NCBI GenBank assembly: GCA_040216735.1
Contig: JAVJOO010000002.1
Span: forward strand, 62,001-126,000
Direction: 5' to 3'
Length of the DNA: 64,000 bases
From: Alphaproteobacteria bacterium
Lineage (GTDB): Bacteria > Pseudomonadota > Alphaproteobacteria > SHVP01
How positions within the stretch are numbered: the stretch's first letter is position 1; each line of letters starts with the position of its first letter. The notes beneath the pieces were generated by a model. That model did not search any database. It was not told the origin of the DNA and saw nothing but the letters and a program-made list of their open reading frames with translations. The translations under genes and the position numbers were made by a program. Below, one piece after another: positions 41,793-52,167 of this stretch.

Positions 41793-43013
41793 CTATTCGC
41801 CGGGGGTGTGAACGGGGCTGCGCTTGCGCCCGGGGCCGCCGACCATCGCGACTGCGAAGGCCACGATCATGGTCACCGATACGATCCAGATCATCGGCAT
41901 CGGCGTGCCGTCGGCGAGCAGGCCGACAACCGTGATCGCCACCGCTGCCGTGACCATTTGAATGAATCCGTAGAGCGCCGCGGCGGCGCCCGCGATCTGC
42001 GGAAACACGCTGATCGAGCCGGCCAAGGTACTCGGGAACAAGATCGCCATGCCGAAGGCCATGAAAGCAAGCGGGCCGAACAGGCTCCAAATATTCACCA
42101 CACCGGCGATGCCAAGGGCCAAGAAGATCACCGCGCCGATCATCACCAGGGTCACCCCAAGCGGCACCATGCGGTCGACCCCGACCCGATCGGCGATCCG
42201 GCTGGTGACCCACGACCCCACCATGTAACCGCCGATTCCGGAAACCGAGAACCAGCCATAGGCGGAGGGCGAATATCCCAGAACCTCGATGACCGCGAAG
42301 GGGGCGCCGACTTGGAACGCGAACATCGCCCCGAACACCAACGAGCCGACGCCGACGAAGCTCCAATAGACCGGTGAGCGCAGTAGGACGCCGTAGTTGG
42401 TGATCAAGGTGATCGGGCGCTGCGCGGCGTTGGCCTCGCGGTGCTTGTTGGTCTCAGGCATTTTCAGCGCGGCCACGAACACCGCCAGCGTGAACACCAG
42501 GACCGCGGCGAACGACGCGCGCCAATCAAACCATTCTTCGAGATAGCCGCCCAAGACCGGCGCGAAGGCCGGCGCCAGCCCCATCGCCAGGGCGATGTAG
42601 GCCATCACCTTGGCTGTTTCTTCGCGCGAATACATGTCGCGCATGATTGCCCGCGCCACCACCGGGCCCGAACAGGCGCCGAGCGCCTGTAACCCGCGCC
42701 CGACGATCAACAGGTCGATCGATCGGTACACGCTGGGCAAGACGATGAGCAGAATCGTGGTCACCACGAAAATGATGAGCCCGCCCAACAACACCGGGCG
42801 CCGCCCAAAGCGATCCGACAACGGTCCGTAAATCAACTGGCCCACGGCAAACGCGGCCATGTAGATGCTGATCGTCATCTGCACGCTGCCAGCGTCGGTG
42901 CCGAAATAATCGACCATCGACGGCAACGACGGCGCGTAGATGTTTGTCGAAATGTGGCCGGTCGCGATCAAGCCGGTAAGAAAGGCGATAATAAGCGCGG
43001 GATGCCATGTCAT
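41793..43013 (-). CDS. MFS transporter, Bcr/CflA drug-efflux type, tandem paralogue
   Basis: A 406-residue, 12-helix transporter opening MTWHPALIIAFLTGLIATG. Conserved segments are NIYAPSLPSMVDYFGTDAG, the GPLSDRFGRRPVLLGG loop and LGACSGPVVARAIMRDMYSREETAKVMAY, nearly parallel to the downstream gene. It is a proton-coupled exporter by family. It is the first gene of the pair, with a 225-base divergent region to the HIG1 gene on its right. Neither member has a regulator beside it, which is unusual for a drug-efflux locus. Confidence 0.88.
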   Translation of the reverse strand: MTWHPALIIAFLTGLIATGHISTNIYAPSLPSMVDYFGTDAGSVQMTISIYMAAFAVGQLIYGPLSDRFGRRPVLLGGLIIFVVTTILLIVLPSVYRSIDLLIVGRGLQALGACSGPVVARAIMRDMYSREETAKVMAYIALAMGLAPAFAPVLGGYLEEWFDWRASFAAVLVFTLAVFVAALKMPETNKHREANAAQRPITLITNYGVLLRSPVYWSFVGVGSLVFGAMFAFQVGAPFAVIEVLGYSPSAYGWFSVSGIGGYMVGSWVTSRIADRVGVDRMVPLGVTLVMIGAVIFLALGIAGVVNIWSLFGPLAFMAFGMAILFPSTLAGSISVFPQIAGAAAALYGFIQMVTAAVAITVVGLLADGTPMPMIWIVSVTMIVAFAVAMVGGPGRKRSPVHTPGE

Positions 43014-43200
43014 GAGCGCTTAGAATGTCCTTTCTGAACCGGCCGCGTTGGAGGGTGGCCTCAGCCGGTAGCGCGGCGGGGACGCCACGTTCGAGCATGG
43101 CGGGAGAATCATTGTAGAACGCCGGACCGGCGCGGTATACGCACAGGAACGTCGGCCTTATGTTGTACGGACATGCGTGGTATGACCCCGAAGCATGTTC

Positions 43201-43220
43201 GGCCCGCGAGGCAGCGGGCC
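43201..43220 (+). promoter_or_regulatory. Perfect 7-bp GC hairpin before the HIG1 gene
   Basis: GGCCCGC (43201-43207) pairs with GCGGGCC (43214-43220) around a 6-base loop, 18 bases before the ATG at 43239. There is no T run. It would occlude or position the ribosome binding region of the leader; the effect is unknown. Confidence 0.35.
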
Positions 43221-43238
43221 CCAACCGGATAGCGCCCC

Positions 43239-43430
43239 ATGAGTACGGTTTTTTTCGTTCTGTTCGCGATCAGTCTCGCCGCCGTGGTCCTGTCGCTGTT
43301 CGCCGGCCTCCTGACGATGGCGCGGCCGGGCGAGGCGAACCGCCGCCGCAGCAACCTGTTGATGCGCGCGCGCCTGATCAGCCAAGGCAGCGTTGTGCTG
43401 TTCTTCGTTCTCTTTCTTCTCACCAAATAG
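43239..43430 (+). CDS. Small two-helix HIG1-type membrane protein
   Basis: A 63-residue protein with two transmembrane helices (FFVLFAISLAAVVLSLFAGLL and SQGSVVLFFVLFLL) joined by the HIG1-family loop MARPGEANRRRSNLLMRARL. In alphaproteobacteria this gene regularly precedes cobalamin adenosyltransferase and etfBA, as here. HIG1 proteins are associated with cytochrome oxidase and respiratory supercomplexes in mitochondria and bacteria; the local role is inferred. It lies 17 bases before the adenosyltransferase gene. Confidence 0.85.
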   Translation: MSTVFFVLFAISLAAVVLSLFAGLLTMARPGEANRRRSNLLMRARLISQGSVVLFFVLFLLTK

Positions 43431-43447
43431 CCAGCCCGTAGCCCGCC

Positions 43448-44008
43448 ATGGTCAAACTGACGCGCATCTATACCCGGGGCGGCGACAAGGGGGAGACCTC
43501 GCTGGTCAGCGGCGACCGCGTGCCAAAGCACGACCTGCGCGTTGCCGCCTTCGGCACGGTCGATGAAACCAATGCCGTGATCGGATTGGTCCGGCTGCAC
43601 ACGACGGGCGACGCCGATGCCCTGTTGGGGCGCATCCAGGACGATTTGTTCGACCTCGGCGCCGATCTCGGCAATCCCTCCGAAGATATGTCGGACGCGA
43701 GCCTGCGCATCGTCGCCGCCCAGGTGACCCGCCTGGAACAGGAAATCGACGCGATGAACGCCGACCTGTCGCCGCTGACCTCGTTCGTCCTGCCGGGCGG
43801 GACGCCGGCTGCGGCCTACCTGCACCAGGCCCGCACGGTGTGCCGCCGTGCCGAACGCCTCGCCACCGAGCTTGCTGCCGTGGCGCCGATCAATCCCGAG
43901 GCCGTGCGCTATCTCAATCGTTTATCGGACTTATTTTTCGTTGCCGCCCGCTATCTCAACGACAAAGGGGCCGGCGATATTCTGTGGCGGCCCGGGGCAA
44001 ACCGGTAA
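43448..44008 (+). CDS. Cob(I)alamin adenosyltransferase, PduO type
   Basis: A 186-residue ATP:cob(I)alamin adenosyltransferase that makes adenosylcobalamin. The N-terminal KLTRIYTRGGDKGETSLVSG (3-22) forms the ATP-binding loop; AAFGTVDETNAVIGL and the C-terminal RRAERLATELA, YLNRLSDLFFVAARYLN helices carry the cobalamin-site residues of the five-helix trimer. The coenzyme is needed by the B12-dependent ribonucleotide reductase at 58378. It forms a unit with HIG1 upstream; etfB follows after 157 bases. Confidence 0.94.
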   Translation: MVKLTRIYTRGGDKGETSLVSGDRVPKHDLRVAAFGTVDETNAVIGLVRLHTTGDADALLGRIQDDLFDLGADLGNPSEDMSDASLRIVAAQVTRLEQEIDAMNADLSPLTSFVLPGGTPAAAYLHQARTVCRRAERLATELAAVAPINPEAVRYLNRLSDLFFVAARYLNDKGAGDILWRPGANR

Positions 44009-44165
44009 ATTTGGCACAAATCCGCGCGTCACGGACCCGTCATATGATTGACTTCGCACATGCAAAATGCCTACGCTGCGCCGCACACAATGACAGGCCG
44101 GTCTTGACCCCAGCCCGGCACGGATACCGATCCAGGGTCAACATAAAAGAGGGAGCGAACCGACG

Positions 44166-44915
44166 ATGAAAGTGCTCGTCGCGGTCAAGCGCGTCGTTGA
44201 CTACAACGTCAAGATCCGCGTGAAGTCCGATAAATCCGGCGTCGAACTCGCCAACGTCAAAATGTCGATGAATCCGTTCGACGAAATTGCCGTCGAAGAG
44301 GCCGTCCGGCTGAAAGAAGCCAACAAGGCCGAGGAGATCGTCGCTGTTTCCATGGGCCCGCAACAGGCGCAGGAAACCATCCGCACGGCGCTGGCGATGG
44401 GCGCCGATCGCGGCATCCTGGTCAAGACCGACGCCGAACTGCAGCCGCTGGCCGTGGCCAAGCTGCTCAAGGCGATCGCCGATGCCGAAAAGCCCGACCT
44501 GATCATTCTGGGCAAGCAGGCGATCGACGACGACAGCAACCAGACCGGTCAAATGCTGGCGGCACTGCTGGGTTGGGCGCAGGGCACCTTTGCCTCCGAA
44601 ATCGTGCTTGAGGGCGACAGCGCCAAGGTCACCCGCGAAGTCGACGGCGGCCTTGAGACCGTCTCGCTCAAAATGCCGATCGTGGTCACCACGGACCTGC
44701 GTTTGAACGAGCCACGCTATGCGTCGCTGCCCAACATCATGAAGGCCAAGAAAAAGCCGATCGACGAAAAAAGCCCCGACGACTACGGCGTCGACGTCGC
44801 CCCGCGTCTCAAGACTCTGAAGGTCGAGGAGCCGCCCAAGCGCGAAGCCGGCATCAAGGTCGAGTCGGTCGCCGAACTGGTCAACAAACTCCGCAACGAG
44901 GCAAAGGTAATCTGA
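44166..44915 (+). CDS. etfB: Electron transfer flavoprotein, beta subunit
   Basis: A 249-residue ETF beta subunit. [20 protein letters not shown] starts the AMP-binding domain, and [10 protein letters not shown] and [18 protein letters not shown] correspond to the ETF beta signature loop that contacts the acyl-CoA dehydrogenase. It pairs with EtfA to accept electrons from acyl-CoA dehydrogenases and pass them to ETF-quinone oxidoreductase. A GGGAG ribosome binding site precedes the ATG, and its TGA shares a base with the etfA ATG, ensuring balanced synthesis. Confidence 0.97.
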   Translation: MKVLVAVKRVVDYNVKIRVKSDKSGVELANVKMSMNPFDEIAVEEAVRLKEANKAEEIVAVSMGPQQAQETIRTALAMGADRGILVKTDAELQPLAVAKLLKAIADAEKPDLIILGKQAIDDDSNQTGQMLAALLGWAQGTFASEIVLEGDSAKVTREVDGGLETVSLKMPIVVTTDLRLNEPRYASLPNIMKAKKKPIDEKSPDDYGVDVAPRLKTLKVEEPPKREAGIKVESVAELVNKLRNEAKVI

Positions 44916-45856
44916 TGTCCGTACTTGTCCTCGCCGAACACGACAACAATTCGGTCAAGCCGGCAACGCTGAGTGCCGTCACCGCCGCCATCGCCCTCGA
45001 CGCCGACGTTCATGTGTTGGTTGCCGGCCAGGATTGCGCCGCCGCCGCGGACGCCGCCGCCAAGATCGCTGGCGTCACCAAGGTGTTGAAGGCCGACGGG
45101 CCCGCCTACGGGCATGCGCTGGCCGAAACCTTGGCCCCGCTCCTGGTCGGTCTCGCCACAAACTACGCCGCCGTGCTGGCCCCGGCCACGACCAACGGTA
45201 AGAACGTCATGCCGCGGGTCGCGGCGTTGCTCGATGTCGCACAGATCTCCGACATTGTGGCGGTCGAATCGGCGGATACCTTTATCCGCCCGATCTACGC
45301 CGGTAATGCGATGGCAACCGTTCAATCGAGCGATTCGGTCAAGATCATCACCGTCCGCGCGACCGGCTTCGATGCCGCGGCGGCCGAAGGCGGAAGCGCC
45401 GCGGTCGAAGACGTCGCGGCGGCGGACGATCCCGGCCTGTCGAGCTTCGTCGGCCAGGAACTCTCCAAGTCCGAACGGCCCGAACTGACCAGCGCCCGCG
45501 TCATCATTTCCGGCGGTCGCGGCATGCAGAACGGCGAGAACTTCGCGATGCTGGAAAAGGTCGCGGACTTGCTTGGCGCCGCCGTCGGCGCCAGCCGCGC
45601 CGCGGTCGACGCCGGCTTTGTGCCCAACGACTATCAGGTCGGGCAAACCGGCAAGATCGTCGCCCCCGACCTCTACGTCGCGGTCGGCATTTCCGGCGCG
45701 ATCCAGCATTTGGCCGGGATGAAGGACAGCAAAGTCATCGTCGCGATCAACAAGGACGAGGAAGCGCCGATCTTCCAGGTCGCCGACTACGGCATCGTGG
45801 GCGATCTGTTCAAGCTCGTCCCCGAGCTCGAAGAAGAACTCAAAAAAGCGAGCTGA
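44915..45856 (+). CDS. etfA: Electron transfer flavoprotein, alpha subunit
   Basis: A 313-residue ETF alpha subunit. The C-terminal FAD domain is complete: [52 protein letters not shown] and [21 protein letters not shown], including the FAD ribityl and isoalloxazine contacts. The N-terminal half is the ETF alpha/beta fold. It is translated with etfB through an overlapping TGATG and followed after three bases by 3-hydroxybutyryl-CoA dehydrogenase, so the three make one fatty-acid/poly-hydroxybutyrate-linked redox unit. Confidence 0.97.
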   Translation: MSVLVLAEHDNNSVKPATLSAVTAAIALDADVHVLVAGQDCAAAADAAAKIAGVTKVLKADGPAYGHALAETLAPLLVGLATNYAAVLAPATTNGKNVMPRVAALLDVAQISDIVAVESADTFIRPIYAGNAMATVQSSDSVKIITVRATGFDAAAAEGGSAAVEDVAAADDPGLSSFVGQELSKSERPELTSARVIISGGRGMQNGENFAMLEKVADLLGAAVGASRAAVDAGFVPNDYQVGQTGKIVAPDLYVAVGISGAIQHLAGMKDSKVIVAINKDEEAPIFQVADYGIVGDLFKLVPELEEELKKAS

Positions 45857-45859
45857 ACG

Positions 45860-46774
45860 ATGAACGCGCCCGTCACGATCAAGAGCGAGACCACCATGGT
45901 CGACATCAAGGAAATCGGCATTATCGGCGCAGGCCAAATGGGCAGCGGTATCGCCCATGTGGCGTCGCTGGCGGGCTATGCGGTCAAACTGATCGACATC
46001 GACCAAAAGCAACTGGACAAGGCGCTCGCCACGATCAAGCGCAACATGGACCGGCAGGTCAACCGCGAGAAAATCGCGTCGGGCGACCGCGACGCCGCGA
46101 TCGCCCGCATTGCGACCGGCACCGACTACGGCCCCTTGAAGAACGCCGACCTTGTGATCGAGGCCGCGACCGAAAGCGAAGAGACAAAGCGCAAGATATT
46201 CCAGGCGCTGTGTCCGGCGATTCGGCCCGACGCGTTGATCGCGACCAACACATCGTCGATCTCGATCACCCGGCTCGCATCGACCACCGACCGGCCGCAC
46301 AAGTTCATCGGCCTGCACTTCATGAACCCCGTGCCGGTGATGGAGTTGGTCGAACTGATCCGCGGCATCGCGACCGACGTGCCGACCTTCGAGGCGGTCA
46401 AGGCGGTGGCCATCGCGCTCGGGAAGACTCCCGCGGTATCCGAAGATTTCCCGGCGTTTATCGTCAACCGGATCCTGCTGCCGATGGTCAACGAAGCGAT
46501 CTACACCCTCTATGAGGGCGTGGGCTCGGTCGAAGCCATCGACACAAGCATGAAGCTCGGCGCGAACCATCCGATGGGGCCGCTCGAACTCGCCGACTTT
46601 ATCGGTTTGGATACCTGCCTCGCGATCATGCAGGTACTGTACGAGGGCCTCGCCGATTCGAAATACCGCCCCTGCCCGTTGCTGGTGAAATACGTCGAGG
46701 CCGGCTGGCTCGGCAAGAAAAGCGGGCGCGGCTTCTACGATTACTCGGGCGACACCCCCGTCCCCACCCGCTAG
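45860..46774 (+). CDS. 3-Hydroxybutyryl-CoA dehydrogenase
   Basis: A 304-residue NAD-dependent 3-hydroxyacyl-CoA dehydrogenase. IGIIGAGQMGSGIAHVAS (19-36) is the dinucleotide motif; NTSSISIT, FIGLHFMNPVPVMELVE (catalytic His) and NRILLPMVNEAIYTLYEGV are family segments, and HPMGPLELADFIGLD lies in the C-terminal domain. The first 12 residues before MVDIKEIGI may be dispensable, since another in-frame ATG there is a plausible start. It oxidises 3-hydroxybutyryl-CoA to acetoacetyl-CoA. It follows etfA immediately, the common alphaproteobacterial order. Confidence 0.95.
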   Translation: MNAPVTIKSETTMVDIKEIGIIGAGQMGSGIAHVASLAGYAVKLIDIDQKQLDKALATIKRNMDRQVNREKIASGDRDAAIARIATGTDYGPLKNADLVIEAATESEETKRKIFQALCPAIRPDALIATNTSSISITRLASTTDRPHKFIGLHFMNPVPVMELVELIRGIATDVPTFEAVKAVAIALGKTPAVSEDFPAFIVNRILLPMVNEAIYTLYEGVGSVEAIDTSMKLGANHPMGPLELADFIGLDTCLAIMQVLYEGLADSKYRPCPLLVKYVEAGWLGKKSGRGFYDYSGDTPVPTR

Positions 46775-46875
46775 CGCTCCCCCAAGGCCCTGAATTGCCG
46801 GTGGGCGCGCGCCTTGCGCCCTAGCCGCGCCAACTCGCGCGCCTGTATGATGACCGCGAACCAACGAGCCCGACG

Positions 46876-48288
46876 ATGACCGCAAAGACGCCAAAGAAAG
46901 CCGATTCCGCGAACGCCCTTTGGGGCGGACGGTTCGCTGCGGGCCCCTCGGCGATCATGGCGCGGATCAATGCGTCGATCGATGTCGACCGGCGGCTCTA
47001 TAAGCAAGACATCGCTGGCTCGCGGGCGCACTGCCGAATGCTGGTCGATGCCGGGATCATCCCGGCCGCCGACGGCACCGCCATCCTGGGCGGCCTCGAC
47101 ACCATCGAAGGCGAAATCGACGCGGGCACCTTCACGTTCAGCGCGGCGCTCGAAGACATCCATATGAACGTCGAGGCCCGCCTCAAGGCCTTGATCGGCG
47201 AACCTGCTGGGCGCCTCCATACCGCACGCTCGCGCAACGACCAGGTTGCCACGGATTTCCGGCTGTGGGTGCGCGATGCGATCGACGGGCTCGACGCAGG
47301 GCTGGCCGACTTGCAGCATAGCTTGCTTGCCCGTGCCGATGAGCATGCCGAAACCATCATGCCGGGCTTTACCCATCTGCAAACCGCCCAGCCGGTAACC
47401 TTCGGCCACCATCTGTTGGCGTATGCGGAAATGATCGACCGCGACCGCGGCCGGTTGCGCGACGCCCGGGCGCGGCTCAACGAATCACCCTTGGGGGCGG
47501 GCGCGCTCGCGGGCACGTCGTTCCCGATCGACCGGCACCGGACCGCCACGGCGCTCGGGTTCGACCGGCCGGCGGCGAATTCGCTCGACGCCGTGTCCGA
47601 CCGGGATTTCGCCATCGAGTTCCTCGCCGCCTGTTCGCTGGCCGCCGTGCACCTGTCGCGCCTTGCTGAAGAAATCGTTATTTGGATGAGCGCACCGTTC
47701 CGCTTCGTCACGCTGTCGGATGCGTTCTCCACCGGCTCCTCGATGATGCCGCAAAAACGCAATCCCGATGCTGCCGAACTCGTGCGCGGCAAAAGCGGTC
47801 GCGTTATCGGCGACTTGACCGCTCTATTGGTCACGCTGAAGGGACTGCCCCTGACCTATTTCAAGGACATGCAAGAAGACAAGGAACCTGTCTTCGATGC
47901 CTACGATTCGTTGGAACTGTCCGTCGCCGCGATGAGCGGCATGGTGCGCGACCTGAGCGTCCATGCCCCGGCAATGCGGGCCGCCGCCGCGCAGGGCTTT
48001 TCGACCGCGACCGATCTTGCCGATTGGCTCGTGCGCGAAGCTGGCGTGCCGTTCCGCGACGCCCACGAAATTGCCGGCCGCGCGGTACGGACAGCCGAGG
48101 CCAAGGGCTGCCCCGATCTGGCCGGGCTGACACTGGACGACCTGCGCGCGATCGATCCGCGCTTCGAGGCCGGTGTGTTGGACGTTCTGTCGGTCGAGTC
48201 CTCGGTCGCCAGCCGCAACAGCTATGGCGGCACCGCGCCCACCCGTGTGCGCGAACAAATCGCGGCATTCCGCGCACGGTTGGCGTGA
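46876..48288 (+). CDS. argH: Argininosuccinate lyase
   Basis: A 470-residue member of the fumarase/aspartase superfamily that splits argininosuccinate into arginine and fumarate. [12 protein letters not shown] near the start, [36 protein letters not shown] and the signature [15 protein letters not shown] are all present, giving the catalytic His and Ser. It is full length. Its TGA overlaps the GTG start of lptM (GTGA), and lysA follows, the standard argH-lptM-lysA arrangement. Confidence 0.97.
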   Translation: MTAKTPKKADSANALWGGRFAAGPSAIMARINASIDVDRRLYKQDIAGSRAHCRMLVDAGIIPAADGTAILGGLDTIEGEIDAGTFTFSAALEDIHMNVEARLKALIGEPAGRLHTARSRNDQVATDFRLWVRDAIDGLDAGLADLQHSLLARADEHAETIMPGFTHLQTAQPVTFGHHLLAYAEMIDRDRGRLRDARARLNESPLGAGALAGTSFPIDRHRTATALGFDRPAANSLDAVSDRDFAIEFLAACSLAAVHLSRLAEEIVIWMSAPFRFVTLSDAFSTGSSMMPQKRNPDAAELVRGKSGRVIGDLTALLVTLKGLPLTYFKDMQEDKEPVFDAYDSLELSVAAMSGMVRDLSVHAPAMRAAAAQGFSTATDLADWLVREAGVPFRDAHEIAGRAVRTAEAKGCPDLAGLTLDDLRAIDPRFEAGVLDVLSVESSVASRNSYGGTAPTRVREQIAAFRARLA

Positions 48289-48404
48289 TCCGTCTCCTCA
48301 TCGTCTTTGTGATCGCCGCCGCGCTCGGCGCGGGGATGTCGTCGTGCGGCAAAAAGGGCGACCTGCAACCGCCCCCGGACAAAAAAGAACAGCGGCGCTC
48401 CTGA
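48285..48404 (+). CDS. lptM: Small LptM-like (YifL) lipoprotein
   Basis: A 39-residue lipoprotein: a hydrophobic signal ([16 protein letters not shown]), a lipobox-like MSSC and the short mature part [16 protein letters not shown], the classic YifL/LptM pattern. LptM assists maturation of the LPS translocon LptDE in enterobacteria. The GTG start overlaps the argH stop and there is no alternative. The gene is easily missed because of its size, but position between argH and lysA and the [10 protein letters not shown] motif make it convincing. The lipobox lacks the usual Leu at -3. Confidence 0.82.
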   Translation: MIRLLIVFVIAAALGAGMSSCGKKGDLQPPPDKKEQRRS

Positions 48405-48420
48405 GCGCGGAGGATCTTTC

Positions 48421-49686
48421 GTGGATCATTTCACCTACAAGAACGGTGTTCTGAACGCCGAAGACGTGCCGTTGCCGGAGCTCGCCGCTGCCGTCGGCAC
48501 GCCGTTCTACTGCTATTCCACCGCGACCTTGCAGCGCCACTACCGGGTCTTCGCCGAAGCGCTCAAGGGGCTCGACGCGCAAATATTCTATGCCGTCAAA
48601 GCCAACGACAACCTCGCCGTCATCCGCACTCTGGCCGACGCGGGCGCCGGCGCCGACGTAGTCTCGGGCGGCGAGATACGAAAGGTCCGCGCCGCCGGCA
48701 TCCCGCCCGAACGGATCGTGTTCTCCGGCGTCGGCAAGACGCGCGAGGAAATGGCCTACGCGCTCGATACCGGCATTCTCCAATTCAACGTCGAATCCGA
48801 ACCTGAACTTGAGGCCCTGAGCGAGGTCGCAAGCGCGCGCAACGCGACCGTCGATATCGCGATCCGAATCAATCCCGATGTCGACGCCGGGACCCACAAA
48901 AAGATCTCCACCGGCCGCAAGGACAACAAGTTCGGCATTCCCTGGCCCGAAGCCCGCGCCGTCTTCGCCGCGGCAGCCGAAAAGCCCGGACTCGCCGTTC
49001 GCGGCGTCGCGATTCACATCGGCTCGCAATTGACGCAGCTCGCGCCGTTCGAAGCGGCGTTCAGAATCGCGGCCGACGCCGTCCGCCAGTTGCGCAGTGA
49101 CGGCCATGCGATCGAGCGGCTCGACCTCGGCGGCGGCCTGGGCGTGCCCTACGGGATCGCCGATCCGCCCACCCCGGCCGACTACGGTGCGATGGTCAAG
49201 CGGGTAACCGCCGGCCTGGGCTGCACCTTGATGTTCGAGCCGGGCCGGCTGATCGTCGCCAATGCGGGCATTTTGGTGACCCGCGTGATTTACGTGAAGC
49301 GCACCCCGCACAAGGTCTTCGTCATCACCGATGCGGCGATGAACGATTTGATCCGCCCGACGCTGTACGGCGCCCACCATGCGGTCGCGCCGGTCCTCGA
49401 AGTCCGTGCCCAGGGCGCCTTGGAGACCGTCGATATTGTCGGGCCGGTCTGCGAAACCGGCGACGTTTTAGCGGAAAACCGGGAAATGGCCGCACCGCTC
49501 GCGGACGATTTACTCGTTCTGCGCTCGGCCGGGGCCTATGGTGCCGTGATGGCCTCGACCTATAATGCGCGGCCACTTGTGCCTGAGGTCATGGTCAAGG
49601 GAACGGCCCATGCGGTTGTCAGGAAGCGTCAGACCTACGAAGAGCTTCTGGCCGCCAACGCCCTTCCGGATTGGCTGTCGCCTTAG
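48421..49686 (+). CDS. lysA: Diaminopimelate decarboxylase
   Basis: A 421-residue PLP enzyme making lysine from meso-diaminopimelate. FYAVKANDN holds the PLP Lys, LDLGGGLGVPY binds the phosphate, and GPVCETGDVLAENR near residue 345 has the Cys and Glu of the second subunit face. The GTG start at 48421 (MDHFTYKNG) lies 16 bases after lptM with a GGAGGA ribosome binding site. It is the last gene of the argH-lptM-lysA set, and the large TIGR02302 gene follows 21 bases later. Confidence 0.96.
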   Translation: MDHFTYKNGVLNAEDVPLPELAAAVGTPFYCYSTATLQRHYRVFAEALKGLDAQIFYAVKANDNLAVIRTLADAGAGADVVSGGEIRKVRAAGIPPERIVFSGVGKTREEMAYALDTGILQFNVESEPELEALSEVASARNATVDIAIRINPDVDAGTHKKISTGRKDNKFGIPWPEARAVFAAAAEKPGLAVRGVAIHIGSQLTQLAPFEAAFRIAADAVRQLRSDGHAIERLDLGGGLGVPYGIADPPTPADYGAMVKRVTAGLGCTLMFEPGRLIVANAGILVTRVIYVKRTPHKVFVITDAAMNDLIRPTLYGAHHAVAPVLEVRAQGALETVDIVGPVCETGDVLAENREMAAPLADDLLVLRSAGAYGAVMASTYNARPLVPEVMVKGTAHAVVRKRQTYEELLAANALPDWLSP

Positions 49687-49707
49687 GGTTCCGTTCCGGG
49701 GAGTTCG

Positions 49708-52167
49708 ATGACCGCCGAAGCGCCCGACCCTCAGACACCCCACCCCATGCCGCCGACCGTCGGCTGGCGCTTGGTCGTCGCCCTTGCGGCCCTGCTGTGG
49801 GAAAGGGTGTGGCCCAGCCTGTGGCCGGCCCTCGCCATCGCCCTGATCTACGTAGCGCTGTCGCTGTTCGATGTTTGGGCGGTGACGCCGGGGTGGCTCC
49901 ACCTCGGCCTCATGGCTGCCTTCGCCGCCGCGATTGCGAGTGCCCTCGGATACGGCCTGTGGCGTGTCGCGCTGCCCCGGGCCGGCCAGGCAAAACGCCG
50001 GCTCGAACAGGAAAGCGGCCTGCGCCACCGACCGCTGACGACCATCGACGATCGCCTCGCCACCGGTTCCGGCGATGCCGCCTCGGCGGCGCTGTGGGCG
50101 GAACACACCCGGCGTACACGCCGCAGCCTCGATCGTCTGCAGGTCGGATGGCCCCGGGCCGGGCTGGCACGCGCTGCAGACCCCTGGGGCTTGCGCATTA
50201 TCGTGGCGTTGATCGTCGTCACCGCCTTTGCCGCAGCCGGGGACGACGCCCCGCGCCGCATGGCACTTGCCTTCCAGCCGGACTTCGCCGGCGTTGGCGG
50301 CGCGGGTGGGGTCACAATTGACGCATGGATCGCACCGCCCGATTACACCGGCCAGCCGCCGATCTTTCTGCAACAGACCGCCGCGGGCGATGCCCAAACC
50401 ATCGACGTGCCGACCGGGAGCGTGTTGTTCGCGCGGATCCACGGCGGACGCGGCTTGCCGCAACTGCGTATCGACGACTCGCAAACCGCCTTTACCGTCG
50501 TCGACAAATCGAACTTCGAGGTCGAGTACCCGCTGACCGACGGCGCGACGATCCGCTTCGAGCAACGCGACCGCGCCATCGCCCAGTGGTCGATCGCCAT
50601 CGTGCCCGACCGCATACCGGCGATCCGCTACACCGAGGAACCGGTCGCGACGGTGCGCCAAGCGCTGCGGCTCGATTTCGCGGCCAACGACGACTACGGG
50701 GTGGCCCGCGCCCAGGCCCATATTCGCCGCGCCGATAGCGACGACACTATGGCGCTCGATCTGCCGCTGCCCCAGCGCGACCGTACCGATATCGCCGAAA
50801 CCAGTTTCCACGACCTGACGCCGCACCCTTGGGCCGGCCTGCCGGTCATCATCCATCTCGAAGCGGTCGATCAGGCCGAGCAAAGCGGTGTCAGTTCGGA
50901 GATCGAGCTGATCCTGCCCGAGCGCGACTTCAAACATCCCGTCGCCAAGGAAATCGTCGAGCAGCGCCGGGTCCTGGCGCTTGCCCCCGACCGGCGCGAG
51001 CGGGTCGCCGACAGCCTCAGCCGGCTTTCCGCGCGTCCCGGCGCCTACTACGAGGACACCACCGCCTTCCTCGCCCTGCGCAGCGCGGTATGGCGCTTGC
51101 GCAACGTCGCGCCGTCGACCGAGAGCGACGACGAGATCAGCGCCCTACTGTGGCAAACCGCACTCCGGATCGAGGACGGCACCCTGTCGCTGGCCGAACA
51201 GGAATTGCGCGCCGCCCAAGACCGCCTGATGGAAGCGCTGGCCGATCCCAACGCAACCGATGCCGAGATCAACCAGCGCATGCAGGAGGTGCGCGATGCG
51301 CTGGAGAAATTCCTTCAAGCCTTGGCCGAACGCGCGCTTCAAAACCAGCAAGCCGGCGACAACCAGGAAATCCCGCCTGGCCAAGCCCTCGAACAGGATC
51401 AGCTACAGCAATTGCTCGATCAGGCCCAGCGCCTGAGCGAAACCGGGGCCCGCGACGCCGCGCGGGATCTGCTGTCGCAACTTCGCGAATTGCTCGAGTC
51501 CCTGCGCGACGGCCGTGTCGCCCAGATGCCCGACGGCAGCAGCCAGGGCGAGGAAATGCTGCGCGACCTGAACGACCTCTTGCGGATGCAGCAGGAACTT
51601 CTCGACCGTACCTACCAGGAATCCCAGCGCGGCCAACGCGGCCAACAGCAGCCGGGTCAGGACGGCCAGCAGCCCGGCGAAGGCGACCAACAATCGCTTG
51701 CCGAGCGGCAGGAAGAACTGCGCCGCAGGCTCGGCGAAATGATGCGCCGCCTCGGCGAACAAGGTGCCGATATTCCGGGCGCGTTGGGCCGCGCGGAACG
51801 CTCGATGGACAACGCCCGCGGCCAGCTCGAAGCCCGCCGCCCCGGCGACGCGGTCGATCCGATGACCGATGCGCTCGATCAACTTCGCCAGGGTGCAAAC
51901 TCGGTGATCCGCGAAATGCTAGAAGCCCTCGGCACCGATCCCGGATTGGACGACGGGCCCAACCCCTTTACCCGCGCCGGTCGCGACCCCTTCGGTCGAC
52001 CGCAAAACGGCTTCGGCATTTTGGACGACAGCCGCGTCGAAATACCGACCGAGTTCGACATCCAACAGGCCCGCGAAATCCTGCGCGAACTATACCGGCG
52101 TTCGGGCGACCGCCGCCGTCCGCAATTCGAACTGGATTACCTCGACCGGTTGCTGCGTCGCTTCTAG
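49708..52167 (+). CDS. TIGR02302/DUF4175 family membrane-anchored protein
   Basis: An 819-residue protein with two N-terminal transmembrane helices (about 25-60 and 67-90), a third near 165-185, and a large mostly helical remainder. From about residue 560 it becomes rich in Gln, Glu, Arg and Gly (low-complexity repeats such as GQRGQQQPGQDGQQPGEG), then ends with a helical domain (ILRELYRRSGDRRRPQFELDYLDRLL). It is the alphaproteobacterial family found next to lysA; the function is unknown, with an envelope-spanning scaffold a reasonable guess. Its last four bases overlap the convergent response regulator gene. Confidence 0.88.
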   Translation: MTAEAPDPQTPHPMPPTVGWRLVVALAALLWERVWPSLWPALAIALIYVALSLFDVWAVTPGWLHLGLMAAFAAAIASALGYGLWRVALPRAGQAKRRLEQESGLRHRPLTTIDDRLATGSGDAASAALWAEHTRRTRRSLDRLQVGWPRAGLARAADPWGLRIIVALIVVTAFAAAGDDAPRRMALAFQPDFAGVGGAGGVTIDAWIAPPDYTGQPPIFLQQTAAGDAQTIDVPTGSVLFARIHGGRGLPQLRIDDSQTAFTVVDKSNFEVEYPLTDGATIRFEQRDRAIAQWSIAIVPDRIPAIRYTEEPVATVRQALRLDFAANDDYGVARAQAHIRRADSDDTMALDLPLPQRDRTDIAETSFHDLTPHPWAGLPVIIHLEAVDQAEQSGVSSEIELILPERDFKHPVAKEIVEQRRVLALAPDRRERVADSLSRLSARPGAYYEDTTAFLALRSAVWRLRNVAPSTESDDEISALLWQTALRIEDGTLSLAEQELRAAQDRLMEALADPNATDAEINQRMQEVRDALEKFLQALAERALQNQQAGDNQEIPPGQALEQDQLQQLLDQAQRLSETGARDAARDLLSQLRELLESLRDGRVAQMPDGSSQGEEMLRDLNDLLRMQQELLDRTYQESQRGQRGQQQPGQDGQQPGEGDQQSLAERQEELRRRLGEMMRRLGEQGADIPGALGRAERSMDNARGQLEARRPGDAVDPMTDALDQLRQGANSVIREMLEALGTDPGLDDGPNPFTRAGRDPFGRPQNGFGILDDSRVEIPTEFDIQQAREILRELYRRSGDRRRPQFELDYLDRLLRRF

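Noticed and set aside
44783-46894. A 703-codon open frame on the minus strand across etfB, etfA and the dehydrogenase gene
   Set aside because: It is antisense to three genes with clear motifs, is rich in Arg, Gly and Asp as expected for a shadow frame in high-GC DNA, and shows no domain.
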